DNA of 5,853 nucleotides. Source: Gemmatimonadota bacterium. Its GTDB lineage: Bacteria; Gemmatimonadota; Gemmatimonadetes; Palauibacterales; Palauibacteraceae. Position 1 is the first letter of the stretch; each line of letters begins with the position of its first letter. The stretch lies in contig JAENXO010000182.1 of NCBI GenBank assembly GCA_016649455.1, positions 1 to 5,853 of the forward strand. The letters run 5' to 3'. The translations under genes were made by a program, and so were the position numbers. This document shows positions 1-5,232 of the stretch, piece after piece. Below the pieces are notes generated by a model. The model had not been told where the DNA came from, did not search any database, and worked only from the letters and a program-made list of their open reading frames with translations.

Positions 1-789
1 CACCTGACGGAGGTCAGCTGGCGGAAATTCTACCTCTTTGCGGTCGCGGGGTACTTCGCGCTCGACATCGTATTCGCACTTGTCTACCTGTCGCTCGGGC
101 CGGGTGCGATCGATGGAATGACGGCGACGTCGCTGTCCGGGAGATTCGCCGAGTCCTTCTTCTTCAGCGTGCATACGTCGACCACTGTGGGATACGGGTC
201 ACTGTCACCAGCAACGACGGCGGCGAACCTGGTCGTCGCCGTCGAAGCCCTCACTGGACTGCTCGGATTCGCCGTGATGGCGGCGCTCCTGTTCGCGCGA
301 CTCTCGCGACCGACCGCCGACATCCGGTTCAGCGAACAGGCGATCGTGGCTCCGTACCAGGATATGACCGGGTTCATGTTCCGGATCGCCAACGGCAGCC
401 GGGGCGATCTGGTCGATGCGTCGGTGCGCGTCATGTTTTCGTGGCTGGATGGGGAAGGGGAGGAGCGCCGACGGAGGTTCGAAACCCTCGACCTGGAGCG
501 GCAGCACATCACGTTCTTCCCGATGCACTGGACGGTGGTCCACCCGATCGATGAGTCGAGTCCCCTGAACGGCTGGGATGCAGCTCGTCTGCAGGCCACT
601 TACGCCGAGTTCCTGATCCAGGTCGCGGCTACAGCGGAGATCTATTCGCAGGTCGTGCGGGTCAGGAGCTCCTACGTCGCCGAGGACGTGGTGTTCGGCG
701 CTCGGTTCGCGAACATCTACGAGCTGTCCGACACGGGCGGAACGAGTATCGACGTGCGTCGGATCGGCGAGATCGAGCGGGTAGCCTGA
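1..789 (+). CDS. KirBac-type inward-rectifier potassium channel, 5'-truncated
   Basis: The frame is open from base 1, so the gene begins before the window; 262 C-terminal residues are visible. They cover a complete Kir core. An amphipathic/slide and M1 region starts HLTEVSWRKF and runs to about residue 33. A pore helix follows, then the selectivity filter TTVGYG (61-66). M2 spans about 74-98 and ends in the Kir-typical FARLSRPTA. The rest is the cytoplasmic immunoglobulin-like IRK domain (about 106-262), with the conserved WTVVHPIDESSPL (177-189). By family knowledge this is a tetrameric K+ channel of the inner membrane, whose C-terminal domain gates the pore in response to ligands or lipids. 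About 40-60 residues are probably missing at the N terminus. The ATG at 118 lies after M1 and is not the start. The gene ends TGA at 787-789, converging on the regulator gene 9 bp away. The family call is firm; ligand and physiological role are unknown. Confidence 0.93.
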   Translation, partial: HLTEVSWRKFYLFAVAGYFALDIVFALVYLSLGPGAIDGMTATSLSGRFAESFFFSVHTSTTVGYGSLSPATTAANLVVAVEALTGLLGFAVMAALLFARLSRPTADIRFSEQAIVAPYQDMTGFMFRIANGSRGDLVDASVRVMFSWLDGEGEERRRRFETLDLERQHITFFPMHWTVVHPIDESSPLNGWDAARLQATYAEFLIQVAATAEIYSQVVRVRSSYVAEDVVFGARFANIYELSDTGGTSIDVRRIGEIERVA

Positions 790-795
790 TCGGAG

Positions 796-819
796 GCGCT
801 ATCCCCCGAGCCTTAGCGC
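796..819. terminator. Possible hairpin between convergent genes
   Basis: GCGCTA (796-801) and TAGCGC (814-819) form a perfect 6-bp inverted repeat with a 12-base loop. It sits right after the channel stop codon and overlaps the last codons of the opposing regulator gene. Alternative pairing of GGAGGC (792-797) with GCCTCC (830-835) is also possible. No T-tract follows on either strand, so this is at best a weak or Rho-assisted terminator. It is placed here because convergent genes 9 bp apart need to stop transcription somewhere near. Confidence 0.25.
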
Positions 820-3660
820 GGCGGTCTCGGCCTCCCGGACAGTCGGCTGCAGCTCGGTGTCGGCGTCGGCCCAGACCTGGCTGACGAACCGGTAGTCGCG
901 CAGGGCCGGCTCCGTCTGTCCGAGCCGGTCGGCGAGCCGCGCTCTTTCCATGATCCAGATGACGCGGGATGCGAGAGGCCAGTCGTTGATGAAGCGCCCC
1001 TGCAGGACCTCCAGGGCTTCCGCGTCACGGCCGACCGCAACCAGCACCCGGGCCCGGACCAGAACAGTGAGATTCGATCCGAGCCAGCCGGGCTCCACCG
1101 TCTCGAGCCTGAGAATCGCGTCCGTCGTGTCGCCGCGGGCGAGGGCAAGAGCTGCGCGCCCGACACCTTCGTGTCCGCCGCGCTCCAGGTAGCGCTGGAT
1201 GGCCGCAGTGTCCGACCGCGCCGCCCACCACCAGAGCTCATGGGCCATGACGTTCGGGTCGAACTTTTCTTGCTCCAGCCAGTCTGCGAAGGACGAATCC
1301 GCGACCTCCGCGTCGATGAATCCGAGCATCGCCGCCTCGGGGATCAAGGCCTGGAACCAGGTATAGTACTCCCCACCGGTTACCTCCACCGATTCCCGCA
1401 GGTGCCCCCGGTAGGCCAGTGAAGCGGCCAGGTTTCGATTCACGATCTCCGGGGCCGTTCTCCAGTACCTGGGATCGTGCTCCCGCTCCGCCGATGTCCG
1501 CGCCACGCGGATCGCAAGCTCCGTAGAGTCGGCGAGGAGCCACAATCGGATCCAGGTCATGAACAGGGCTTCGGGATGGACGGCGTCGAGCAGGCTGTCC
1601 AGCTCGGCGGGGTCGGACAGCGGATCGAGAATGCGATCGAGGAGGAGCGGAACACCGGTCGCCTGTTCCGGCGGATTCAGCGCGAGGTAGGTGCGAGCAT
1701 ACTGCCGAGCCACATCCACCCGGCCCTCGTCCATCGCGTACCGGAAGGCGGGCTGATAGGCCGGGGCGAACGCCGAGTCGAGGCTGATCGCCCGATCGAA
1801 GGCGTCCGCCACCTGGGCCATCGTGACGGTACGCAGGTCGTCATAGAACAGGTCGCGCACCACACCGACCGTGTACCAGGACTCCGCATCGCCCGGATAC
1901 TCTCGCGTTGCCGCGAGCGCGTTCCGATAGGCACGTTCGGCGAGCTCGCGCGTCCCTCCTTCGGGTAGCCTCCACAGCTTGAACGCCGCCAGGTCCGCCG
2001 CTGCCGCGAGCAACAGGCTGTCGTGTCGCGACAGACCGCTGTTCAGCTCACCGGCACGGGCGACGTGTTCCCAACCCTCGCTGCTGTCGCCCAGCTCGAT
2101 GTACTGGATCGTCGAACCGAGACGGAGATGACCCATGGCGAACGTGCTGTCGAGCTCGATCGCCCGCTCGTAATGGGTCCGGGCGCTGTCCCATGCGGTG
2201 CGCCGGAATGCCTGTTCGCCGGCCAGGAACGCCTTCAGTGCCGGCATCGAGCGAGATCCGATGCTGGTGTGCCGCATTGCCCCGATATGCCGCGTGGCGC
2301 TGAGCTCTCGCAGGATCTGAACGGTCAGCGTGTCCACGAGCGCGTCCATGCGCTCGGGAACACCACGGATCTCCAGGTCCCCGAGCACCGTCGGCCCGGC
2401 GACGTCCACCAGCGTAGCGTTGATCCGGACTGAATCTCCGCCGATTCCCATCAGGCTGCCGAACACCACGAGTCCGGCGCCCGTGCGCAGGCCGGCGACC
2501 TCTGCGGACTCCACGTCAGCCCGGCCCGGCCACGCGCGCACGGCGGCCGTGGGTGTCAGCGTGCGCAGCTCCCCGGCGTTGTCGAGGCTCCGGGAGAGAA
2601 AGTCCACGATCCCCTCGCCCCAGATCTCGTGCTCCGGATTAAACACCCGAAACGGTGCGACGGCCACGAGGTTCGGGTCGAGGGCGGAAACCGGGTCTTC
2701 CCTGAGAGCGACAAGCGTGGGAATCAGGGCCCCGACCAGCAGGAAGGCCAGGATCAGGCCTGCCTGTCTCCATCTCGGCGCGGCCCGTCGAGCGGGCGCG
2801 ACGACGAGTTTCGCCGCGACGTCAGCCGGTCGCGCGTCGGGCTGCGTGTCAGGCCCGGGCTCGGGGGAGGGACCTGGCCGGACCTCCGGGACTGGCTCGG
2901 CTCGAGCATTGGCTTCGCTACGTGAACGGATCCGCTCCACGAGCTGAACGGTTTCCGGGGGTGGCTCAGCTCCGTACTCGTCGGCCAGCCAGCTCGAGAA
3001 CTTCTCGTACGCCTCGAGGGCTCCCGCCCGGTCCCCGGCCCGATCCAGGATCTCCAGCAGGTGCCGGAATCGTTGGCCATCCGGTGGCGCCAGCTCGAAG
3101 GCGCGGCGGGCCATTTTCACCGCTGCTCCCATGTCCCCGCTGTGTTCCCACTCTGCCGACACGTCCCAGGCCGCCTGGGCCGCGTCCTTCTTCAGTCGAG
3201 ATCTCTCGTCTTCCAGCCAGCGCTCGAAGTCCGGAGACGCACCGTCCAGGTGGAAGCCGTCCAGCAGGTCTCCGCCGTACAGGGCCAGCGCGTCCGCCGG
3301 CAGCCCGTCGGCGAGCGCCGCGTCGAATTCCCGCACGTCGCATTGCAGGAGATCAGGATCGACGGCGAGCTCCGAGTCACCGCGGCTCTGGATTACATCG
3401 GCGCCGAGCGCCTGGCGGAGGCGATACGTCGACTTGCGAAGCGCAGCGCGGGCACGCTCTTCGTCAGAATCGGGCCAGAACTGGAGGAGAATTCGATCCC
3501 GCCGCTGAAAGCCGTGCGGCCGTGCGAGCGCGAGGTAGGTGAGGAGGGCGAGACGCTTCGGTTGCCGCAGAACCTGGAGGATCTGCTTCCCGTCGGCGTC
3601 GTTCAATTCGACACAGCCCAGCGTGCGCAGTCTGGCGGACAGACTGAGTCTCCTTTCCAA
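799..3660 (-). CDS. Membrane-anchored SARP/BTAD transcriptional regulator with TolB-like and TPR sensor region
   Basis: This 953-residue protein is built in blocks. Residues about 8-105 are an OmpR/SARP-type winged helix with the family pattern LRQPKRLALLTYLALA...RRDRILLQFWPD and RAALRKSTYRLRQALG. Residues about 108-248 are a BTAD-type helical domain (EFDAAL...YGGDLLDGF...FERWLEDER). A Pro/Glu-rich linker follows (252-285). A single membrane span covers about 299-319, preceded by RRAAPRWRQ, which predicts the head is cytoplasmic. Residues about 329-455 are a TolB/FlgO-like segment (NLVAVAPFRVF...WGEGIVDFLSRSL). From about 475 there are TPR-like repeats (ALKAFLAGEQAFRRTAWDSA, then YERAIELDSTFAMGHLRLG). 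The ORF starts at TTG (3658-3660), 5 nt after GGTGAT, part of the consensus SD. A stronger SD, AAAGGAG (3656-3650), is followed after 7 nt by an in-frame CTG (3642-3640), which would remove six residues. Such proteins act as one-component, ToxR/CadC-like membrane regulators (inference for this family). It diverges from the lipoprotein gene at 3907, and 11-bp repeats lie between them. The signal sensed is unknown. Confidence 0.9.
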   Translation of the reverse strand: MERRLSLSARLRTLGCVELNDADGKQILQVLRQPKRLALLTYLALARPHGFQRRDRILLQFWPDSDEERARAALRKSTYRLRQALGADVIQSRGDSELAVDPDLLQCDVREFDAALADGLPADALALYGGDLLDGFHLDGASPDFERWLEDERSRLKKDAAQAAWDVSAEWEHSGDMGAAVKMARRAFELAPPDGQRFRHLLEILDRAGDRAGALEAYEKFSSWLADEYGAEPPPETVQLVERIRSRSEANARAEPVPEVRPGPSPEPGPDTQPDARPADVAAKLVVAPARRAAPRWRQAGLILAFLLVGALIPTLVALREDPVSALDPNLVAVAPFRVFNPEHEIWGEGIVDFLSRSLDNAGELRTLTPTAAVRAWPGRADVESAEVAGLRTGAGLVVFGSLMGIGGDSVRINATLVDVAGPTVLGDLEIRGVPERMDALVDTLTVQILRELSATRHIGAMRHTSIGSRSMPALKAFLAGEQAFRRTAWDSARTHYERAIELDSTFAMGHLRLGSTIQYIELGDSSEGWEHVARAGELNSGLSRHDSLLLAAAADLAAFKLWRLPEGGTRELAERAYRNALAATREYPGDAESWYTVGVVRDLFYDDLRTVTMAQVADAFDRAISLDSAFAPAYQPAFRYAMDEGRVDVARQYARTYLALNPPEQATGVPLLLDRILDPLSDPAELDSLLDAVHPEALFMTWIRLWLLADSTELAIRVARTSAEREHDPRYWRTAPEIVNRNLAASLAYRGHLRESVEVTGGEYYTWFQALIPEAAMLGFIDAEVADSSFADWLEQEKFDPNVMAHELWWWAARSDTAAIQRYLERGGHEGVGRAALALARGDTTDAILRLETVEPGWLGSNLTVLVRARVLVAVGRDAEALEVLQGRFINDWPLASRVIWIMERARLADRLGQTEPALRDYRFVSQVWADADTELQPTVREAETAALRLGG

Positions 3661-3795
3661 TTCGAATCACCCATGCGCCGCTCGGAGGGTGCCTCGGCTG
3701 ACTGCCTCGGAGCGCGGGGAGACCTTTCAACATACTCAAGAAATCTGGGATAGTGGAAGGCGCGCGCCGTTCGAAAACCCGTTACTCGTTGCGAC

Positions 3796-3801
3796 ATCAT
3801 A
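3796..3801 (-). promoter_or_regulatory. Candidate -10 box for the regulator gene
   Basis: Read on the minus strand this is TATGAT, five of six matches to TATAAT. The expected -35 position (about 3818-3825) shows no consensus and falls inside the 11-bp repeat array, as expected of an activator-dependent promoter. It would give a leader of roughly 130 nt before the regulator start. On the plus strand the same AT-rich patch reads TATAGT (3800-3805), also five of six, so a weak plus-strand promoter here cannot be excluded. Confidence 0.4.
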
Positions 3802-3811
3802 TAGTTACAGA

Positions 3812-3844
3812 GCTGGGGAACGGCTGGGGAACGGCTGGGGGTAC
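3812..3844. repeat. Three tandem 11-bp repeats, probable SARP operator
   Basis: GCTGGGGAACG occurs twice without change (3812-3822 and 3823-3833). A third diverged unit follows, GCTGGGGGTACG (3834-3845), with one extra base. The heptad GCTGGGG is therefore repeated at 3812, 3823 and 3834, separated by exactly 4 bp. SARP-family regulators (ActII-ORF4, DnrI, AfsR) are known to bind heptameric direct repeats with 4-bp spacers, one per helical turn, at or near the -35 region. The array lies in the divergent region of a gene encoding a SARP-type DNA-binding domain, and candidate -10 boxes flank it on both sides. The operator role is inferred from spacing and position; it has not been shown for this protein. 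Confidence 0.65.
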
Positions 3845-3854
3845 GGGCCTGCTG

Positions 3855-3862
3855 CATATCTG
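3855..3862 (+). promoter_or_regulatory. Candidate -10 region for the lipoprotein gene
   Basis: The bases CATATCTG form the only AT-rich hexamer region between the 11-bp repeats and the lipoprotein start. Matches to TATAAT are poor (three of six for either register) and no -35 consensus is present. The proximal repeat lies about 10-16 bp upstream, roughly where a SARP would contact RNA polymerase. Transcription could instead start from TATAGT at 3800-3805, which would put the repeats in the 5' leader. Confidence 0.3.
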
Positions 3863-3894
3863 GAGCGTTCGCAGAAGTGGCAGGTTTTCAGAAC

Positions 3895-3906
3895 GGGAGG
3901 GTTCCC
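3895..3906 (+). promoter_or_regulatory. Ribosome binding site with an exact complement in the 3' UTR
   Basis: GGGAGGGTTCCC runs up to the base before the ATG of the lipoprotein gene and contains its purine-rich SD (GGGAGGG, 3895-3901). All 12 bases are exactly complementary to 4577-4588, beyond the stop codon of the same gene. Ten of them (GGGAGGGTTC) recur at 4632-4641. Pairing with 4577-4588 would hide the whole SD. Confidence 0.5.
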
Positions 3907-4545
3907 ATGAGAAGCACGATCAGACGTATCGCTCCAATCGCGGCAGTCGCAATGACGGTCGCCTTCCTCGCCTGCGAGGAATCGCCCACCTCGATCGATT
4001 CGGTGGCCGATGTCCAGACGGCGCCCCAGCTGTCCGCCGATGCGGGCAACCCGGTGGTGCTGTCGGTGCGAGGGAGTGGACATGTGGTGGGGCCGAAGGG
4101 CTCGCTCACCGAACCGGGGAAGAGGACCTTTTCGTTCACGGCAAAGCGACGGGCGGACGGTACGACGACCGGGCACACCCAACTGAAGACGGCGCTGGGC
4201 CAGAGACAGAACGGTCGCGTCTACTGCATGGCTGATCTGGGCGGGGGCAACATTGCGATCATCGCCGAGGGTCTGCAGCGGGTCCCGGAGAACCAACCAC
4301 CGAACTCGCTCGGCGCCTACGGCGTCCCGGATGCCGAGCGTCCGGGCAACCACGCGCTCTTCTTCACCGTCAGGGACAACGGCGAAGGTTCGAACGCTCC
4401 CGCGGATCAGATTACTGGTGCGACCAACACGACACTCGGCTTCGCAAACGGCTTGTGCGCGGCAGGTGCATCTCACCCGCTCGCCGGGCTGGCGCCAGCC
4501 TTCTTGGTTGACATAGACGCAGGGAACATCCAGGTGAGCCAGTGA
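3907..4545 (+). CDS. Predicted lipoprotein of unknown function
   Basis: The 212-residue product begins with a lipoprotein signal: basic MRSTIRR, a hydrophobic core (8-21) and a lipobox-like AFLAC with Cys23. Phe at -3 is non-standard, so lipidation is probable but not certain. Residues 24-50 look like a flexible tether. The remainder is rich in short strand-forming stretches (VVLSVRGSGHV 50-60, RTFSFTAKR 73-81, NIAIIAEGL 115-123, ALFFTVRDNGEG 150-161) and looks like one beta-sandwich domain. The G-x-G, F-x-F-x-A-K and FTVRDNGE pattern resembles secreted domains in uncharacterised Gemmatimonadota and actinobacterial proteins; I cannot name a function. Cys107 and Cys184 could form a disulfide. 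The ATG at 3907 follows GGGAGGG (3895-3901) by 5 nt. A GTG at 3877 in the same frame has no good SD and would put ten residues before the signal peptide. The gene diverges from the regulator and is its likeliest target (inference). Confidence 0.82.
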   Translation: MRSTIRRIAPIAAVAMTVAFLACEESPTSIDSVADVQTAPQLSADAGNPVVLSVRGSGHVVGPKGSLTEPGKRTFSFTAKRRADGTTTGHTQLKTALGQRQNGRVYCMADLGGGNIAIIAEGLQRVPENQPPNSLGAYGVPDAERPGNHALFFTVRDNGEGSNAPADQITGATNTTLGFANGLCAAGASHPLAGLAPAFLVDIDAGNIQVSQ

Positions 4546-4560
4546 CCGCCTCCTAAATGC

Positions 4561-4641
4561 GCGGGTGGAGGTACCGGGGAACCCTCCCACATCGCCTGTA
4601 CGGGATGCGCCTCCACCCGCCTGAACCACGAGGGAGGGTTC
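4561..4641 (+). repeat. Two interleaved perfect inverted repeats (pseudoknot-like)
   Basis: Arm A, GCGGGTGGAGG (4561-4571), pairs perfectly over 11 bp with CCTCCACCCGC (4610-4620). Arm B, GAACCCTCCC (4579-4588), pairs perfectly over 10 bp with GGGAGGGTTC (4632-4641). The order is A, B, A', B', which is the topology of an H-type pseudoknot. The loops of 7, 21 and 11 nt make simultaneous folding sterically plausible. It lies 15 nt after the lipoprotein stop codon, so it would be in that mRNA's 3' UTR. No T-tract follows, so a simple intrinsic terminator is unlikely. The RNA role is inference. Confidence 0.5.
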
Positions 4642-4650
4642 GATTTGAAT

Positions 4651-4700
4651 GCGCCCGGCGGCTCCTCAGGCTCGAAAGCCTGCGGTGGCCGACCGGGCGC
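4651..4700 (+). repeat. Nested hairpin, possible RNA structure or transcript end
   Basis: GCGCCCGG (4651-4658) and CCGGGCGC (4693-4700) form a perfect 8-bp outer stem. Inside it, CAGGCT (4667-4672) and AGCCTG (4677-4682) form a perfect 6-bp hairpin with a four-base CGAA loop. No run of T follows, so if it ends the lipoprotein transcript it would need Rho or act as a 3'-end stabiliser. Confidence 0.45.
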
Positions 4701-4766
4701 TTCGCGATTCGGGCAGGCCATTCCTCTCCTGCTCATGTTTGTCTAACAATTGTCCAATACACAGAC

Positions 4767-4795
4767 TTGCTATTTCCGTTCAGTCGGTCTATTCT
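4767..4795 (+). promoter_or_regulatory. Sigma-70-like promoter of the small-protein/CIA30 operon
   Basis: TTGCTA (4767-4772, four of six matches to TTGACA) is separated by exactly 17 bp from TATTCT (4790-4795, four of six matches to TATAAT). The surrounding 70 bp are unusually AT-rich for this DNA. Transcription would start near 4802, giving a leader of about 140 nt before the ATG at 4941. The palindrome ACAATTGT (4746-4753) lies just upstream and could be an operator half. Confidence 0.55.
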
Positions 4796-4830
4796 TTCGA
4801 CAAGACATAGACACGGTGAGCGGATCGCGC

Positions 4831-4845
4831 CGGTTGTGACAGCCG
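4831..4845. promoter_or_regulatory. Dyad-symmetric element in the operon leader
   Basis: CGGTTGTGACAGCCG has arms CGGTTGT and ACAGCCG around one central G. They are inverted copies with one T/G difference. It lies about 30-45 bases after the predicted transcription start, a usual place for a repressor site, though a chance match in GC-rich DNA is quite possible. Confidence 0.25.
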
Positions 4846-4940
4846 ATTCGAAGCCGTGACCCGGTCTTCCGGTCGGTCGCCGGCACACAGCGCAAAGAAA
4901 CAACGTCACAAGACAGCCGCTACCGCGGGGAGGATAGATC

Positions 4941-5105
4941 ATGAACAAGAAGGACCTTCCACTGAACCTGCTGCTTCTAGCGGCCTTCATCTCGTTTCTC
5001 TTTTCGGTCTTTCTCTGGTTCTTCGTGGACAAGGACTCGGGCCTGTTCGTCGGCATCTGGGTTCCTTCGATCCTGTCGCTGGCCGCAGCTTTGAGAAGGT
5101 CATGA
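4941..5105 (+). CDS. Small two-span membrane protein (54 aa), unknown function
   Basis: The product begins MNKKDLPLNL and is almost wholly hydrophobic. One predicted span covers about 8-29 (ending FSVFLWFFV), a short charged turn follows (DKDSG, 30-34), and a second span covers about 35-50 (LFVGIWVPSILSLAAA), ending in LRRS. The FVGIWVPSIL stretch is reminiscent of a widespread class of uncharacterised two-span small proteins, by recollection only. The ATG is preceded by GGGGAGG (4927-4933) with a 7-nt spacer, an excellent ribosome site. The stop TGA shares its last base with the ATG of the next gene, so the two are probably translationally coupled. By topology both ends should face the cytoplasm, because basic residues flank the two spans. 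It may assist or form part of a larger membrane complex, but the sequence gives no direct evidence. Confidence 0.8.
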   Translation: MNKKDLPLNLLLLAAFISFLFSVFLWFFVDKDSGLFVGIWVPSILSLAAALRRS

Positions 5106-5206
5106 TGAGCATCGAGATCTGGATCGGAGGCGTTGGGATCGTTGTATTCACGCTCGTGTTCATCGCCGGAATGATGCTGTTCGCGAGCCGAGACCAGGAA
5201 GTCTGA
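5105..5206 (+). CDS. Single-span micropeptide (33 aa), unknown function
   Basis: The product starts MSIEIWIGG, has one membrane span at about 6-28 (rich in Ile, Val, Phe and Gly) and a charged tail SRDQEV. The start at 5105 overlaps the upstream stop by one base (TGATG) and has AAGG (5096-5099) 5 nt upstream. An in-frame ATG at 5102 would overlap by four bases (ATGA), but its SD would be only 2 nt away. The frame stays open far upstream (to 4856), but that longer reading only shadows the 54-residue gene. Size and topology resemble accessory subunits of respiratory oxidases such as CydX or CcoQ, but no residue pattern ties it to them. The tight coupling to a second small membrane protein and good codon flow support it being real. 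Confidence 0.65.
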   Translation: MSIEIWIGGVGIVVFTLVFIAGMMLFASRDQEV

Positions 5207-5232
5207 AACCAGTTCCTATCAGGAGTCCCGCG

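Larger units (their letters stand above)
4546..4940. other. 395-bp intergenic region, no convincing gene
   Basis: The first part (about 4560-4700) is GC-rich and dense in inverted repeats, annotated separately. The second part (about 4730-4805) is clearly more AT-rich and holds the promoter for the downstream operon. A dyad CGGTTGTGACAGCCG (4831-4845) lies in the predicted leader. I see no tRNA, rRNA, CRISPR or insertion-sequence signature. A 53-codon ORF from ATG 4649 to TAG 4810 has an SD-like GGGAGGG 10 nt upstream, but its product looks like random arginine/proline-rich translation, so it is not annotated as a gene. Confidence 0.6.

Noticed and set aside
118..789. ATG at 118 as the start of the K+ channel gene
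   Set aside because: The open frame continues to base 1 and encodes the conserved M1 region; starting at 118 would remove the first membrane helix.
2330..2947. Long plus-strand open frames inside the regulator gene
   Set aside because: They are Ser/Arg/Pro-rich shadows of the well-supported minus-strand coding frame.
3759..3768. Palindrome GGCGCGCGCC in the divergent region
   Set aside because: A GC-only palindrome of this kind is common by chance in such DNA, and it is not placed at a convincing promoter position.
3768..3895. Near-inverted repeat CGTTCGAAAAC (3768-3778) and GTTTTCAGAACG (3884-3895)
   Set aside because: The arms are 105 bp apart and need a one-base bulge; it could frame the operator region but is too weak to call.
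3805..4629. Minus-strand open frame of 274 codons opposite the lipoprotein gene
   Set aside because: It is antisense to a gene with a clear signal peptide and SD; its product is Arg/Gly-rich low-information sequence typical of shadow frames in GC-rich DNA.
4649..4810. 53-codon ORF with an SD-like GGGAGGG upstream
   Set aside because: The spacing is 10 nt, the product has no recognisable character, and it runs through the nested hairpin and the promoter; the GGGAGGG copy is better explained by the RNA pairing.
4856..5206. 116-codon reading of the micropeptide frame starting at GTG 4856
   Set aside because: Its first 80 codons overlap the 54-residue membrane protein in another frame, have no SD, and look random until the hydrophobic span after 5105.
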